A DNA stretch of 13,937 bases from Prevotella sp. UBA5387 (GTDB taxonomy: Bacteria; Bacteroidota; Bacteroidia; Bacteroidales; Bacteroidaceae). Below, piece after piece: positions 6,618-13,937 of the stretch (position 1 is its first letter; each line of letters begins with the position of its first letter). Both the position numbers and the translations under genes were made by a program. The notes beneath the pieces are model-generated. The model did not search any database. It saw only the letters and a list, made by a program, of their open reading frames with translations, and was not told where the DNA came from. The stretch spans positions 53,748 to 67,684 of the forward strand of contig DHOP01000083.1 in assembly GCA_002407775.1 (NCBI GenBank), written 5' to 3'.

Positions 6618-7925
6618 TTACTTCAAGAGATTGTTCATTATCCATGTGCAATGCCCCCGCTCGGTAGCCTCACTAGTCCAGTGCTCATTGATTGGGGTGA
6701 TGAGCGATTCCTTCGGACATGTCAGCACATTCCACACCGCATAGCTTGTTGTCGGCGGACAGGCAACATCGTTATATCCCCACGTCATGCGTGTCTTGCA
6801 TTTCACTCGTCTCGCGAAATTGACCACGTCATAATAAGCCATCGTCTTCACATTAGCATCGGTGAACATATTTTCTCCGTGATTGAAATGCGGATAGCCA
6901 CCCGTTCGTCCTTTCTCCACATATCCCGCCATATCGGCTAGAGCTGGATGGTTGGCACAACATAGCGTAACCCGTGGGTCGAGACCGGCAGCTACTATGG
7001 ACAGGGCACCACCCTGGCTCCCTCCTTGTACGGCCACATTTTTACCATCCCATTCGGGCAATGATGTCAATAGGTCGATAGCGCGTATGAGAGAAAGATA
7101 AACATGCTTCATGTAATACTGGTCTCGGTCCGCCAGATTGAAATAGAGGTAGCTGCCATATGCCCTTGACAAATCGTCAAATGTGGACTGAGGCAAGCGC
7201 GGGTCTAGGCCATGTATCTCCATCTCCATGCGTATGCAACCACTCTCTGCATAATACCTATGAAGCATGGGTTCCTTGATGGTCTTCACTCCTGCACCTG
7301 GAGGGCATAAGACCACAGGGCAGCTATGCGCTTTGGCACCCTTGGGATAAAACAGATAGGCATAGATGGAGTGTCCCTTTTGGTCAACGAGCATTTTCAC
7401 GAGATAGCAGTCCATTTTGTTGGTGCTATATTCAGAAACATATTCCTTGGTATAGCTGAGTGGTCTTCGATGCATCTCATCGATGTTACTCTTCCAGAAG
7501 CTATCAAAATCAGATGGCATAGCCGTGTACGGCTCTATCTTTTCGACAGAGTAGCCTACCTTAATATGATGCTCATAGTTCACACCATCGATTGTCGTGC
7601 GAAGGCGAAGGTCACGGAAACCGGGCGTACGACGCGAACCCATATTTATGATTCCACGACCATCTTTCAACTTAACGCTACCCGTCTTGTCGGAAGCCAA
7701 CATGTCATTGCCTATCTCATAGCTGACAACGGCATCTCTTGGAATGCCATATTTCAGAAATGTCACCTCTATCTTTGCGTTCTCCCCCGTCTTATAGAGC
7801 CATGATGGATGGTCGGGAATTGTGGTCCAAAGATAGTCTGCCCGATAAGGGTAGTTCTCTGCTTGCGCCAAGGTAGCAGCAAACAACAAAATGATTAATA
7901 ATGCTTGTCTCAATGTCTTTTCCAT
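6618..7925 (-). CDS. Secreted acetylxylan esterase-like alpha/beta hydrolase (AXE1/CE7 type)
   Basis: A signal peptide (1 to about 22, ending AQA) is followed by an extra N-terminal beta domain of about 105 residues, then the AXE1-type alpha/beta-hydrolase from about 130. Nucleophile S303 is in GGSQGG, the acid is D386 in GYNDVACPPTT, and the histidine is probably H415 (NEHWTSE), with H425 as the alternative. RGQ-type signatures of characterised CE7 enzymes are not obvious, so the subfamily is less sure than the fold. It would remove acetyl groups that block glycosidases from xylan-like chains. It lies between GH95 (12 bp) and GH43 (34 bp) in one operon, which supports a role in the same glycan. 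A cephalosporin-C deacetylase-like annotation would describe the same family. Confidence 0.85.
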   Translation of the reverse strand: MEKTLRQALLIILLFAATLAQAENYPYRADYLWTTIPDHPSWLYKTGENAKIEVTFLKYGIPRDAVVSYEIGNDMLASDKTGSVKLKDGRGIINMGSRRTPGFRDLRLRTTIDGVNYEHHIKVGYSVEKIEPYTAMPSDFDSFWKSNIDEMHRRPLSYTKEYVSEYSTNKMDCYLVKMLVDQKGHSIYAYLFYPKGAKAHSCPVVLCPPGAGVKTIKEPMLHRYYAESGCIRMEMEIHGLDPRLPQSTFDDLSRAYGSYLYFNLADRDQYYMKHVYLSLIRAIDLLTSLPEWDGKNVAVQGGSQGGALSIVAAGLDPRVTLCCANHPALADMAGYVEKGRTGGYPHFNHGENMFTDANVKTMAYYDVVNFARRVKCKTRMTWGYNDVACPPTTSYAVWNVLTCPKESLITPINEHWTSEATERGHCTWIMNNLLK

Positions 7926-7937
7926 TTCTCACTATCA

Positions 7938-10379
7938 CTAAATTATTTCTATAACTTCGTTAGGTTTAGTCTCGATGTCGTAAAGCCAGGTGGGGCGTAA
8001 ATCCACGTTCTTGTCGGTGGTTGACGAAGTTTTGCAAGGCATCGTGTAGGTAGAGAAGAGAGGGTTCGGGTTCTCTCTGTTTGCGGTGAGCAGACGTGTG
8101 TTGTTGAGTGGTTGCGGTATTCTAAGACGTAGATTTCCTCCGATAGTGGAACGAATGGTGAGCGATGTGATGCGCCCGTTCTTCCATGCCATATGATCAA
8201 TGACAAATCCTCCAGTTGTTCTTAGACCTGACACCTCTCCGTTGGCCCATGCATCGGGCAAAGCAGGTAGGATGTTGACAAAACCGTCATGACTCTGAAG
8301 TAGCATCTCGGTGATGCCTGCCACGCAACCGAAGTTACCATCTATTTGGAAGGGAGGATGAGCGTCGAACATATTTGGATATGTTCCGCCACCTTGTCCT
8401 TTCTCTATTGTGTCGGGAACAAGAGTGAGCTGATTGCGGATTAGCTTATAGGCATGATTACCATCGAGGCATCTTGCCCACAAACAAACCTTCCATCCCA
8501 TGCTCCATCCCGTGGACGGGTCGCCACGCTGAATGAGCGATGTCTTCACTCCGTTGAATGCTTCGGGCGAGCGATAAGGAGAAATCTCTGTGCCTGGATA
8601 GAGCGCCCAAAGATGGGATACATGACGGTGATGGTCATTGGGGTTGTCCCAATCCTCAAACCACTCTTGCAATTGTCCGTGCTTACCTACCTGCAATGGG
8701 GAAAGTTGAGCGCGCAGGGCGAGCAACGTGTCCGCAAATGCACTATCCTTGCCCAGCACACGAGCGGCTTCGGCGGTATTTGTAAATAGGTCGGCAAGCA
8801 GCTCGTTGTCCATTGTAATACCTGCATAAACATTTGCACGCGGCTTGCGGTTGGGGGCGTTCTCTGGCGAAACAGAAGGACACACCACCTTATACCCAGT
8901 GCGTGGGTCAGTAGTCAAAAAATCGACGAAGAACATTGCTGCTCCGCGCATCACATCGTATGCATTGGCAAGAAAGCTTTTGTCGCCGTTATACAGATAG
9001 TGGTTCCATAGGTGTTGGCAGAACCATGCACCCGACATGGGCCACTGGCCACTATAGGCATGGTCGACGGCTCCTGTCATGCGCCATAGGTCGGTGTTGT
9101 GATGGCTCACCCATCCCCTGCAACCATACATCTTACGTGCGGTGATGCTTCCATGTTCGGTAAGCTCTGAGATCATCTTGAACAATGGCTCGGTCATCTC
9201 GGGAAGAGCCGTAGGCTCAGCCGGCCAATAGTTCATCTCGGTGTTGATGTTTACCGTGTAACGGCTCATCCATGCTGGGTTGAGTTTTGCATTCCACTTT
9301 CCTTGCAAGTTGGCGGGTTGGCATCCTGGTTGAGAAGAGCAGATGAGAAGGTAACGCCCGAACTGATAATACAATGAAACCAAATAGTTGTCGGTAACAT
9401 TGTGGAAGTCGCGAATGCGCTCTTCCGTTGTCTTCTGGGGAAAGATATCTTCTCCAAGATTTAGTTTGACGCGTTCGAACTGTTCTTTATAGAGCTTAGT
9501 GTGGCGTGAGAGCATCGTGTCGAAATTCCCCGATGCCTGCATATATTGGTCAACTCGATTCTGCGGAGAGCCTGAGATGTCTTTATAGTTCACAAAGTTA
9601 GTGGCCATAGCAACATAAATAATCACCGACGTCGCTCCTCTGACACTTAGTGATGTGCCGTTGGTCGTGAGTTTTCCATCGGTGCTCTGGATGTTTGCCT
9701 TCACGAGATAGTTGACACCCCCTGGTACGGCAGGAGCAGCGTCCTGTGTAGTTCCGTTCATGGTCAGCGTGTTGCCCTTTGCAGAGATATTCGCTAGGTT
9801 GTCGGGATAGGAGAACGATGCATCGAAGTTGAGCTTTCCCTTTTTTGACGCAGACAGGCGGATGACGAGCAACTGGTCGGCGAGAGAAGTGAAGGCCTCT
9901 TCCTTGTATGTCACCCCTTTCACTTTATAACTTACAAGGCTCGTCGCATTGGAGATGTTAAGTTCTCGACAAAGATTGATAGGATTCTTGTGGTCGGTGT
10001 AATCGATGTGCAGACTCCCGGCGGTCTGATACGCTCCTCCACGTCCTAGCTCCTTCGTACTGATGAAATGCGCGTCACACACTTTCTGTGCGGAGTCGCT
10101 CATTCCGGCGAAAACGAGCTTCCTCACCTCGTCGAGATACTGAAGTGCCTCAGGATTGTAGTTGTCGTAGGGTGAGCCTTTGGATATCGTCTCTTCGTTT
10201 AATTGGTATTCCTCGTTCTGAGGATTGCCATAAACCATTGTGGCGATGCGTCCATTTCCTAGAGGCAATGCGTCATTCCAGTTGTTTGCCGGAGTGTTGT
10301 ACCATAGTCTGAGGTCGTTTCCGGCCATGGCACCCCAAGCCATCGCTAGAGCACAAGCCATCATGAAAAAGCGTTTCAT
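7938..10379 (-). CDS. Secreted GH95 alpha-L-galactosidase/alpha-L-fucosidase
   Basis: From ATG 10379 the protein begins MKRFFMMACALAMAWGAMAG, a clean signal peptide. Earlier ATGs at 10394 and 10427 would put a hydrophilic tail before it, and the latter sits at the predicted transcript start. Typical GH95 parts follow in order: N-terminal beta-sandwich (LRLWYNTPANNWNDALPLGNG), linker, (alpha/alpha)6 barrel and C-terminal beta domain; about 813 aa is full length. Catalytic signatures are YTVNINTEMNYWPAE (two Asn, N377 and N379 from this start), VCPSVSPEN (E506, acid) and FQIDGNFG (D680). The residue two before the first Asn is Thr (T375); from memory of the family, fucosidases have His there and the xylan-specific alpha-L-galactosidase has Thr. 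It is the first gene of the operon and would remove terminal L-Gal or L-Fuc caps. Confidence 0.93.
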   Translation of the reverse strand: MKRFFMMACALAMAWGAMAGNDLRLWYNTPANNWNDALPLGNGRIATMVYGNPQNEEYQLNEETISKGSPYDNYNPEALQYLDEVRKLVFAGMSDSAQKVCDAHFISTKELGRGGAYQTAGSLHIDYTDHKNPINLCRELNISNATSLVSYKVKGVTYKEEAFTSLADQLLVIRLSASKKGKLNFDASFSYPDNLANISAKGNTLTMNGTTQDAAPAVPGGVNYLVKANIQSTDGKLTTNGTSLSVRGATSVIIYVAMATNFVNYKDISGSPQNRVDQYMQASGNFDTMLSRHTKLYKEQFERVKLNLGEDIFPQKTTEERIRDFHNVTDNYLVSLYYQFGRYLLICSSQPGCQPANLQGKWNAKLNPAWMSRYTVNINTEMNYWPAEPTALPEMTEPLFKMISELTEHGSITARKMYGCRGWVSHHNTDLWRMTGAVDHAYSGQWPMSGAWFCQHLWNHYLYNGDKSFLANAYDVMRGAAMFFVDFLTTDPRTGYKVVCPSVSPENAPNRKPRANVYAGITMDNELLADLFTNTAEAARVLGKDSAFADTLLALRAQLSPLQVGKHGQLQEWFEDWDNPNDHHRHVSHLWALYPGTEISPYRSPEAFNGVKTSLIQRGDPSTGWSMGWKVCLWARCLDGNHAYKLIRNQLTLVPDTIEKGQGGGTYPNMFDAHPPFQIDGNFGCVAGITEMLLQSHDGFVNILPALPDAWANGEVSGLRTTGGFVIDHMAWKNGRITSLTIRSTIGGNLRLRIPQPLNNTRLLTANRENPNPLFSTYTMPCKTSSTTDKNVDLRPTWLYDIETKPNEVIEII

Positions 10380-10427
10380 TATTATATGTTTCATTAATAA
10401 ATTTCGTAGCATGTGTCTGATATACAT

Positions 10428-10435
10428 CGAAGATA
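10428..10435 (-). promoter_or_regulatory. Possible -7 box of the GH95-CE7-GH43 operon
   Basis: TATCTTCG on the minus strand differs by one base from the TAnnTTTG consensus and lies 49 bp upstream of the preferred GH95 start. No TTTG -33 box is found at 19-21 bp. It is a modest candidate, but its position agrees with the start-codon choice. Confidence 0.35.
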
Positions 10436-10478
10436 CAAAGCAGCAGATTTTGTTTTAGTCGAAATAATCACGAACGTT

Positions 10479-10514
10479 TTATGCTATATGTCAAGATAGC
10501 TTTGAATAGCATAA
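10479..10514. repeat. Perfect 9-bp inverted repeat upstream of GH95
   Basis: TTATGCTAT (10479-10487) and ATAGCATAA (10506-10514) are exact reverse complements separated by 18 bp. There is no T tract, so it is a poor terminator for the gene ending at 10543. It sits about 45-80 bp upstream of the GH95 -7 box, a usual place for an activator or operator site of a polysaccharide operon. Confidence 0.5.
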
Positions 10515-10542
10515 GGATAAACCTAAGGGAGGCTGTCTGAAC

Positions 10543-11052
10543 TTATTTGGTTTTCTTACTTTTACCTTCAACGTATGTCATGAACTTCACTCCGTCTCTT
10601 GACATTTCAAACTTTGTATTTACGGCTTCTTGATCAAGCAATTCGTAAGTAAGTCTAAAAATCGGAGCATTTGGACTTGGCAGGCTTGTCAAAGTAATCA
10701 ATTTGTCGGTAAGCAAAACGGTATAGTTGATGACGTGCCCTTCGTTGTCAAAGTATATCGCTTTTGTTGTCTTATCATTGGCGTCAGGATAAACTATCAT
10801 TAGATCATCGTGAATAATTTCCGGCTTATTGCCAACTGCCGGATATACGGAGTGGCTCTTACGTATAATGATATTTTTGTCAAGGTCATATGAAAAGGAA
10901 AATGTTCCTCCACCTTGTCCAGGCTTACCGCTACCTTCACCTATCCATTCTCCTAATAACCAACCCCAATTGCCAAAACTTGTACTTTGTTGTGCGTAAC
11001 AAATAGTCGTCAATACAAGGAAAGTGACTAAAAATGCCAGTTTCTTTTTCAT
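10543..11052 (-). CDS. Small secreted beta-barrel-like protein of unknown function (169 aa)
   Basis: A signal peptide (1 to about 20, ending CYAQ) is followed by about 148 residues rich in beta strands. The pattern WLLGEWIGEGSG, FSFSYDLDKNIIIRKS, IIHDDLMIVYPD, AIYFDNEGHVINYTV and RLTYELL resembles DUF1579-like or nitrobindin-like small beta-barrels that may bind a ligand; I cannot name the family with certainty. It is transcribed away from the lipocalin gene, and its own promoter is probably in the shared gap. It is separate from the GH95 operon by 163 bp holding an inverted repeat and the GH95 promoter. Most likely periplasmic; the ligand is unknown. Confidence 0.8.
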   Translation of the reverse strand: MKKKLAFLVTFLVLTTICYAQQSTSFGNWGWLLGEWIGEGSGKPGQGGGTFSFSYDLDKNIIIRKSHSVYPAVGNKPEIIHDDLMIVYPDANDKTTKAIYFDNEGHVINYTVLLTDKLITLTSLPSPNAPIFRLTYELLDQEAVNTKFEMSRDGVKFMTYVEGKSKKTK

Positions 11053-11107
11053 TATGTCTTTATTTTCATTAATTATTTCAAATGATTAGAGTGATCTCAT
11101 CGACACA

Positions 11108-11115
11108 CAAAACTA
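11108..11115 (-). promoter_or_regulatory. Possible -7 box for the 169-aa secreted protein gene
   Basis: TAGTTTTG on the minus strand fits TAnnTTTG and would give a leader of about 50 nt. No matching -33 TTTG was found at the right distance. Confidence 0.35.
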
Positions 11116-11233
11116 ACATTTTATTTTCAATTATACGACATGATTTACAAACTAGTAAGATTAATAAGTAAATTAAATAACTCGGATATAATAAAAGATT
11201 AGAAGAATACGTCGGCAATAAAGATAAAAAGGA

Positions 11234-11241
11234 TAACTTTG
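11234..11241 (+). promoter_or_regulatory. Possible -7 box for the lipocalin gene
   Basis: TAACTTTG fits TAnnTTTG and lies about 120 bp upstream of the lipocalin ATG. No -33 TTTG is visible. The remainder of the 11053-11363 gap is AT-rich and shows nothing else I can support. Confidence 0.35.
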
Positions 11242-11363
11242 TCATTAGCCATAATCACTATTTTCTCGTTTGTAACTATATGGCTTGCGACAATAAATAA
11301 TCACAATTAGATTATCACTAAATAGATCGTAGAAAAAAGGGTAATTATAGATTAAACTTGCTA

Positions 11364-11900
11364 ATGATGAAAACTAGAGGAATAAATTACTTACTATTAA
11401 TTGCAATTATTATGATTGGATTTAGCTCTTGTGCTTCGATACCCGAAGGCGCCGTTGCCGTCACACCCTTCGATAAAGCAAAATATCTTGGTAAATGGTA
11501 TGAGATAGCAAGATTGGATTTTAAGTATGAAAGGAATATGAACAACACTACGGCAGAATATTCCTTGAATGACAATGGGACAATCAAAGTTGACAACAGA
11601 GGGTATAATTATAAAAAGGGGAAGTGGCAGCAAGCCATCGGCAAAGCAAAATTTGTGGGTGATGAGAATCTAGCGATGCTCAAAGTGTCCTTTTTCGGGC
11701 CCTTCTATTCCGGATATAATGTCATTGCCATAGACAAGAATTATAAATACGCTCTGATTGCCGGTGCCAGCCTAAAGTATCTATGGATCCTTTCGCGCGA
11801 AACCAGTATCCCCAACGACATCAAGGAGAGCTATCTGAAGATATCCCAAGGCATAGGCTACAATACCGACAATCTCCTATGGATTAAACACGACAAATAA
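11364..11900 (+). CDS. blc: Bacterial lipocalin, outer-membrane lipoprotein (Blc type)
   Basis: Counting from ATG 11364, a signal peptide ends in a lipobox IGFSSC with C23 as the lipidated residue. Lipocalin signature 1 is seen as GKWYEIARLD (43-52); later conserved pieces are TAEYSLNDNGTIKV, AKLKVSFFG-like LKVSFFGPF, and LWILSRE near the end. Length (178 aa) fits the Blc family, which binds fatty acids or lysophospholipids and is linked to envelope stress in enterobacteria. The upstream in-frame TTG at 11358 is a less likely start, and ATG 11367 is equally possible. It is divergent from the 169-aa secreted protein and convergent with the antiporter gene, 37 bp away. The family is secure; the ligand is not. 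Confidence 0.93.
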   Translation: MMKTRGINYLLLIAIIMIGFSSCASIPEGAVAVTPFDKAKYLGKWYEIARLDFKYERNMNNTTAEYSLNDNGTIKVDNRGYNYKKGKWQQAIGKAKFVGDENLAMLKVSFFGPFYSGYNVIAIDKNYKYALIAGASLKYLWILSRETSIPNDIKESYLKISQGIGYNTDNLLWIKHDK

Positions 11901-11913
11901 AGGAAATGTCGTG
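11889..11913. terminator. Hairpin at the convergent gene ends
   Basis: CACGACA (11889-11895) and TGTCGTG (11907-11913) form a 7-bp stem with an 11-nt loop that includes the lipocalin stop codon. On the minus strand it is followed by TTTAAT, a weak U tract, so it may terminate the antiporter transcript. Support is only moderate. Confidence 0.35.
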
Positions 11914-11937
11914 CGTCTAGTAAGGGCGATTATATGG

Positions 11938-13401
11938 CTAAACACCTTTATGAGCTTGTTCCCCTGTGATACAAAGCAGGATGTCGCCTTCCTCTAGTGG
12001 CAGTTGGCCATTGGGAACGAGGATGGTTTTGCCCCGTTTCACCATCATGACAAGTGTGCCTTCGGGGATATCCATCTGGGAGAGGAGGTTTCCATTGGTC
12101 ATCATGTCCTCGGATAGTGTCAACTCGTGAAGTTGGGGCCCAAGCTCATCGGGTATTTCTACGCCAAATTCATTACTTGTTTTCTCCAGAGGCATGTCGA
12201 GATGCAGCTTTCGGGCCACCCATGTGATGCTGCCTCCCTGTACGATTAGCGATACCAGAGTGATGAAGAATACGATATTAAAGATGATATCTGCATCTTT
12301 CACTCCGGCGATAAGAGGGTATGTGGCGAATATGATAGGCACGGCACCACGCAGTCCCACCCAGGAGACAAATACCTTGCCTTTGAATGGAATCTTGCGG
12401 AAGGGCAGCATGCAGAGCATCACACTCGCTGGACGAGCGATAAAGATCATGAATACCCCGATAGCTAATGCAACCAGACTCACACTCCACATCTCTGAAG
12501 GGTTGACCAGTAGGCCAAGCGTGAGGAACAGTACAATCTGAAGAAGCCAGGTGAGTCCGTCCATAAAGGTTTCCATCTCACGGCGATAGGATAGTCGACT
12601 GTTACCCACGACAAGTCCTGCCACATAGACGGCGAGGTATCCGTTGCCATGGAGTTGGTCGGTCAGTGTGAATGAAATGAACACCATACTGAGCAACAAT
12701 ACTGGGTAAAGGGCCGCATTGGGCAGGTTGATGCGATTGATAAGCCACACTGCCAATTTCCCAAGACCATATCCAAAAGCCGATCCCAAAATAAATTGCT
12801 CGGAGATGTTGAGCGTCAATGTGGCTATGGAGAAGTCATTTCCCGACAAGATCACATCCATCAAGGCAATGGTCAGCATGTAAGCCATTGGGTCGTTACT
12901 GCCACTTTCCAATTCCAACAATGGTCGAAGGTTGTGCTTAAGACCGATTTTCTGAGTGCGCAATAAGCTGAAAACGGAGGCGGAGTCTGTAGAGGACATC
13001 GTCGCGGCAAGCAACATCGACATCATGAGCGACAGTTGGATGCTCATGCCCGACCAACGTGACAATGCATAGATGAAGCCGCCTGTGAGCACCGCCGTCA
13101 TGACTACACCAAGCGTAGCCAATATTACGCCAGGTGCTATGACCCGCTTTATTTCCTTGATCTTAGTGTCCATTCCACCGGAAAAGAGAATGACGCTTAG
13201 CGCCACCATTCCGACAAATTGTGTCTGCACAGGACTATTAAATTGCAATCCTAATCCCTCGCTTCCGAAAGCCATGCCGGTAAAAAGGAAAAGAAGTAAT
13301 GTTGGTATGCCAAACTTATATCCAGTCTTGCTGATAATGATGCTGATAAGCACCAATAGAGAGCCAAAAAGGAAAAGATTTTCAGGAGTGAATGCTATCA
13401 T
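11938..13401 (-). CDS. nhaP2: NhaP2-type K+/H+ antiporter (CPA1 family) with RCK_C tail
   Basis: About 12-13 membrane segments fill residues 5-395. CPA1 motifs are seen: SSTDSASVF (D139), ESGSNDPMAY (N169-D170, the ND ion-binding pair) and WVGLRGAVPI (349-356). A cytoplasmic RCK_C/TrkA-C-like regulatory domain follows at about 415-485 (HELTLSEDM, EGTLVMMVKRG, LEEGDILLCITG). The protein would exchange K+ or Na+ for H+ across the inner membrane to control ion balance and pH. At 487 aa it is shorter than E. coli NhaP2 (about 578 aa), probably lacking an extra C-terminal domain. It is a single-gene unit with its own promoter; a perfect TATCTTTG box lies 76 bp upstream. The cation preference is inferred from the family name only. 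Confidence 0.9.
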   Translation of the reverse strand: MIAFTPENLFLFGSLLVLISIIISKTGYKFGIPTLLLFLFTGMAFGSEGLGLQFNSPVQTQFVGMVALSVILFSGGMDTKIKEIKRVIAPGVILATLGVVMTAVLTGGFIYALSRWSGMSIQLSLMMSMLLAATMSSTDSASVFSLLRTQKIGLKHNLRPLLELESGSNDPMAYMLTIALMDVILSGNDFSIATLTLNISEQFILGSAFGYGLGKLAVWLINRINLPNAALYPVLLLSMVFISFTLTDQLHGNGYLAVYVAGLVVGNSRLSYRREMETFMDGLTWLLQIVLFLTLGLLVNPSEMWSVSLVALAIGVFMIFIARPASVMLCMLPFRKIPFKGKVFVSWVGLRGAVPIIFATYPLIAGVKDADIIFNIVFFITLVSLIVQGGSITWVARKLHLDMPLEKTSNEFGVEIPDELGPQLHELTLSEDMMTNGNLLSQMDIPEGTLVMMVKRGKTILVPNGQLPLEEGDILLCITGEQAHKGV

Positions 13402-13476
13402 ATTTATCGCTTAAGGTGTGTGAAACCAGATAGATGCCCATACCACAGTATGTGAATGAGACCTAAGTACTTTTTG

Positions 13477-13484
13477 CAAAGATA
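13477..13484 (-). promoter_or_regulatory. -7 box of the antiporter gene
   Basis: TATCTTTG followed by CA on the minus strand is an excellent Bacteroidota -7 box. It would start a transcript near 13470 with a leader of roughly 70 nt. The -33 element is not clear. Confidence 0.55.
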
Positions 13485-13571
13485 ACAAAAAAACTCGACA
13501 ATGCTGTGACCAGGTCTGCTACACAAGCGCAAAAAACATTAGATAGACAGGCATTCCATCGCAATTCGTTT

Positions 13572-13656
13572 GTGATTCAAATTGATTCACGGCGTGATTC
13601 AAATTAGTTCACGCGCTGTTTCAAATTGAATCACTCAGTGAATCAATTTGATTCAC
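13572..13656. repeat. Four tandem 19-bp near-palindromes with 22-bp period
   Basis: Units start at 13572, 13594, 13616 and 13638, each 19 bp and separated by 3-bp linkers (GGC, GCG, TCA). The last, GTGAATCAATTTGATTCAC, is a perfect 9-bp palindrome around a central T; the others have one to three arm mismatches. The array lies 88 bp upstream of the antiporter -7 box, equal to four periods, and 18 bp past the stop of the small ORF. It looks like a multi-site operator on one helix face, or a dispersed genomic repeat. Confidence 0.8.
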
Positions 13657-13674
13657 AAGCTGTGTCAGTGCTTT

Positions 13675-13767
13675 TTATAACCTGAAAGCATATTGTTTGC
13701 TCATCGCTTCCCATGGTTTGACCTTCTTGCTCTTCTTTTCCTTATTACCTGAACTCGGTTTAAGCAT
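13675..13767 (-). CDS. Possible small lysine-rich protein (30 aa)
   Basis: A short ORF from ATG 13767 to TAA encodes 30 residues, starting MLKPSSGNKEKKSKKVK and ending KQYAFRL. It is strongly basic with an aromatic C-terminal part (PWEAM..) and has no signal peptide. The ATG is preceded by an A-rich stretch (ACGAAAAAAACT), a plausible ribosome-binding context in Bacteroidota. It lies 78 bp after the end of the upstream partial gene. I do not recognise it, and an overlapping 31-codon frame also exists, so coding status is uncertain. Confidence 0.35.
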   Translation of the reverse strand: MLKPSSGNKEKKSKKVKPWEAMSKQYAFRL

Positions 13768-13845
13768 AGTTTTTTTCGTAACTTAGACGACAGCATACGC
13801 CTTTAGTCTTAATCGTTTTCTTTGTACATGTGTTCGCCGATGTCA

Positions 13846-13937
13846 TCAGAACAGCGTCAGCTGTCCTCCTTGAGGTTCAATACAATAATCAATATTGATG
13901 GCAGGTTTCTTGTCGAAGAAGCAGTATGCGGCAATGG
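13846..13937 (-). CDS. C-terminal end of an unrecognised protein (partial)
   Basis: Reading in from the right edge on the minus strand, one frame is open for about 30 codons and ends at tandem TGA codons (13846-13848 and 13843-13845). The visible tail includes CFFDKKPA and INIDYCIEPQGGQLTLF, which looks like a real, well-composed protein end. The start and most of the gene lie outside the window. I do not recognise the family. Confidence 0.55.
   Translation of the reverse strand, partial: IAAYCFFDKKPAINIDYCIEPQGGQLTLF

Noticed and set aside
10380..10427. Longer GH95 start (MYIRH..)
   Set aside because: It places 16 residues before a clean signal peptide and sits at or before the predicted transcript start.
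10479..10514. Terminator for the 169-aa secreted protein gene
   Set aside because: The stem is AT-rich with an 18-nt loop and no T tract follows on the minus strand.
13572..13656. CRISPR array
   Set aside because: Units are separated by only 3 bp, so there are no spacers.

Overview
The window looks like a piece of a Bacteroidales chromosome, most likely Prevotella/Segatella-like. The evidence is the TAnnTTTG-type -7 promoter boxes, the lack of strong Shine-Dalgarno sequences, a tRNA without an encoded CCA end, and secreted polysaccharide-degrading enzymes of types common in gut and oral Bacteroidota. The genus is an inference; no marker gene settles it.

Left part (1 to about 4,815): the 3' half of a tRNA-Leu(CAA) and its terminator are followed by a visibly AT-rich island. 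First comes a non-coding stretch with seven CACATA sites lying on one 11-bp grid. Then come five tightly packed minus-strand genes. In transcription order (right to left) they are an XRE-type repressor, a DUF3883/NO VEIN-type PD-(D/E)xK nuclease-like protein, a small zinc-ribbon protein, a 485-aa unrecognised protein with two RxxxxH (HEPN-like) motifs, and an AlbA_2/HATPase_c_4 (Schlafen-like) protein split by a 2-nt expansion in a TA repeat. The XRE gene has a -7 box inside a near-perfect inverted repeat, which suggests autoregulation. No methyltransferase and no integrase are visible. This is the best candidate in the window for an undescribed defence-type system.

Middle part (about 4,817 to 10,540): a minus-strand carbohydrate operon reads GH95, then a CE7-type acetylxylan esterase, then GH43 with a CBM6-like tail, and ends at a strong GC-rich terminator. 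All three proteins have signal peptides. Together they would trim acetyl groups, L-arabinose or xylose, and terminal L-galactose or L-fucose from a decorated xylan-like glycan. A Thr in the GH95 active site where fucosidases carry His favours L-galactose. No SusC/SusD or regulator gene is in view.

Right part (10,543 to 13,937): a small secreted beta-barrel-like protein and a divergent Blc-type lipocalin lipoprotein share a 310-bp intergenic region. A NhaP2-like K+/H+ antiporter with an RCK_C tail converges on the lipocalin gene. Upstream of the antiporter are a good TATCTTTG -7 box, a four-copy 22-bp array of near-palindromes, a possible 30-aa lysine-rich small ORF, and the C-terminal end of an unrecognised gene that runs off the window.
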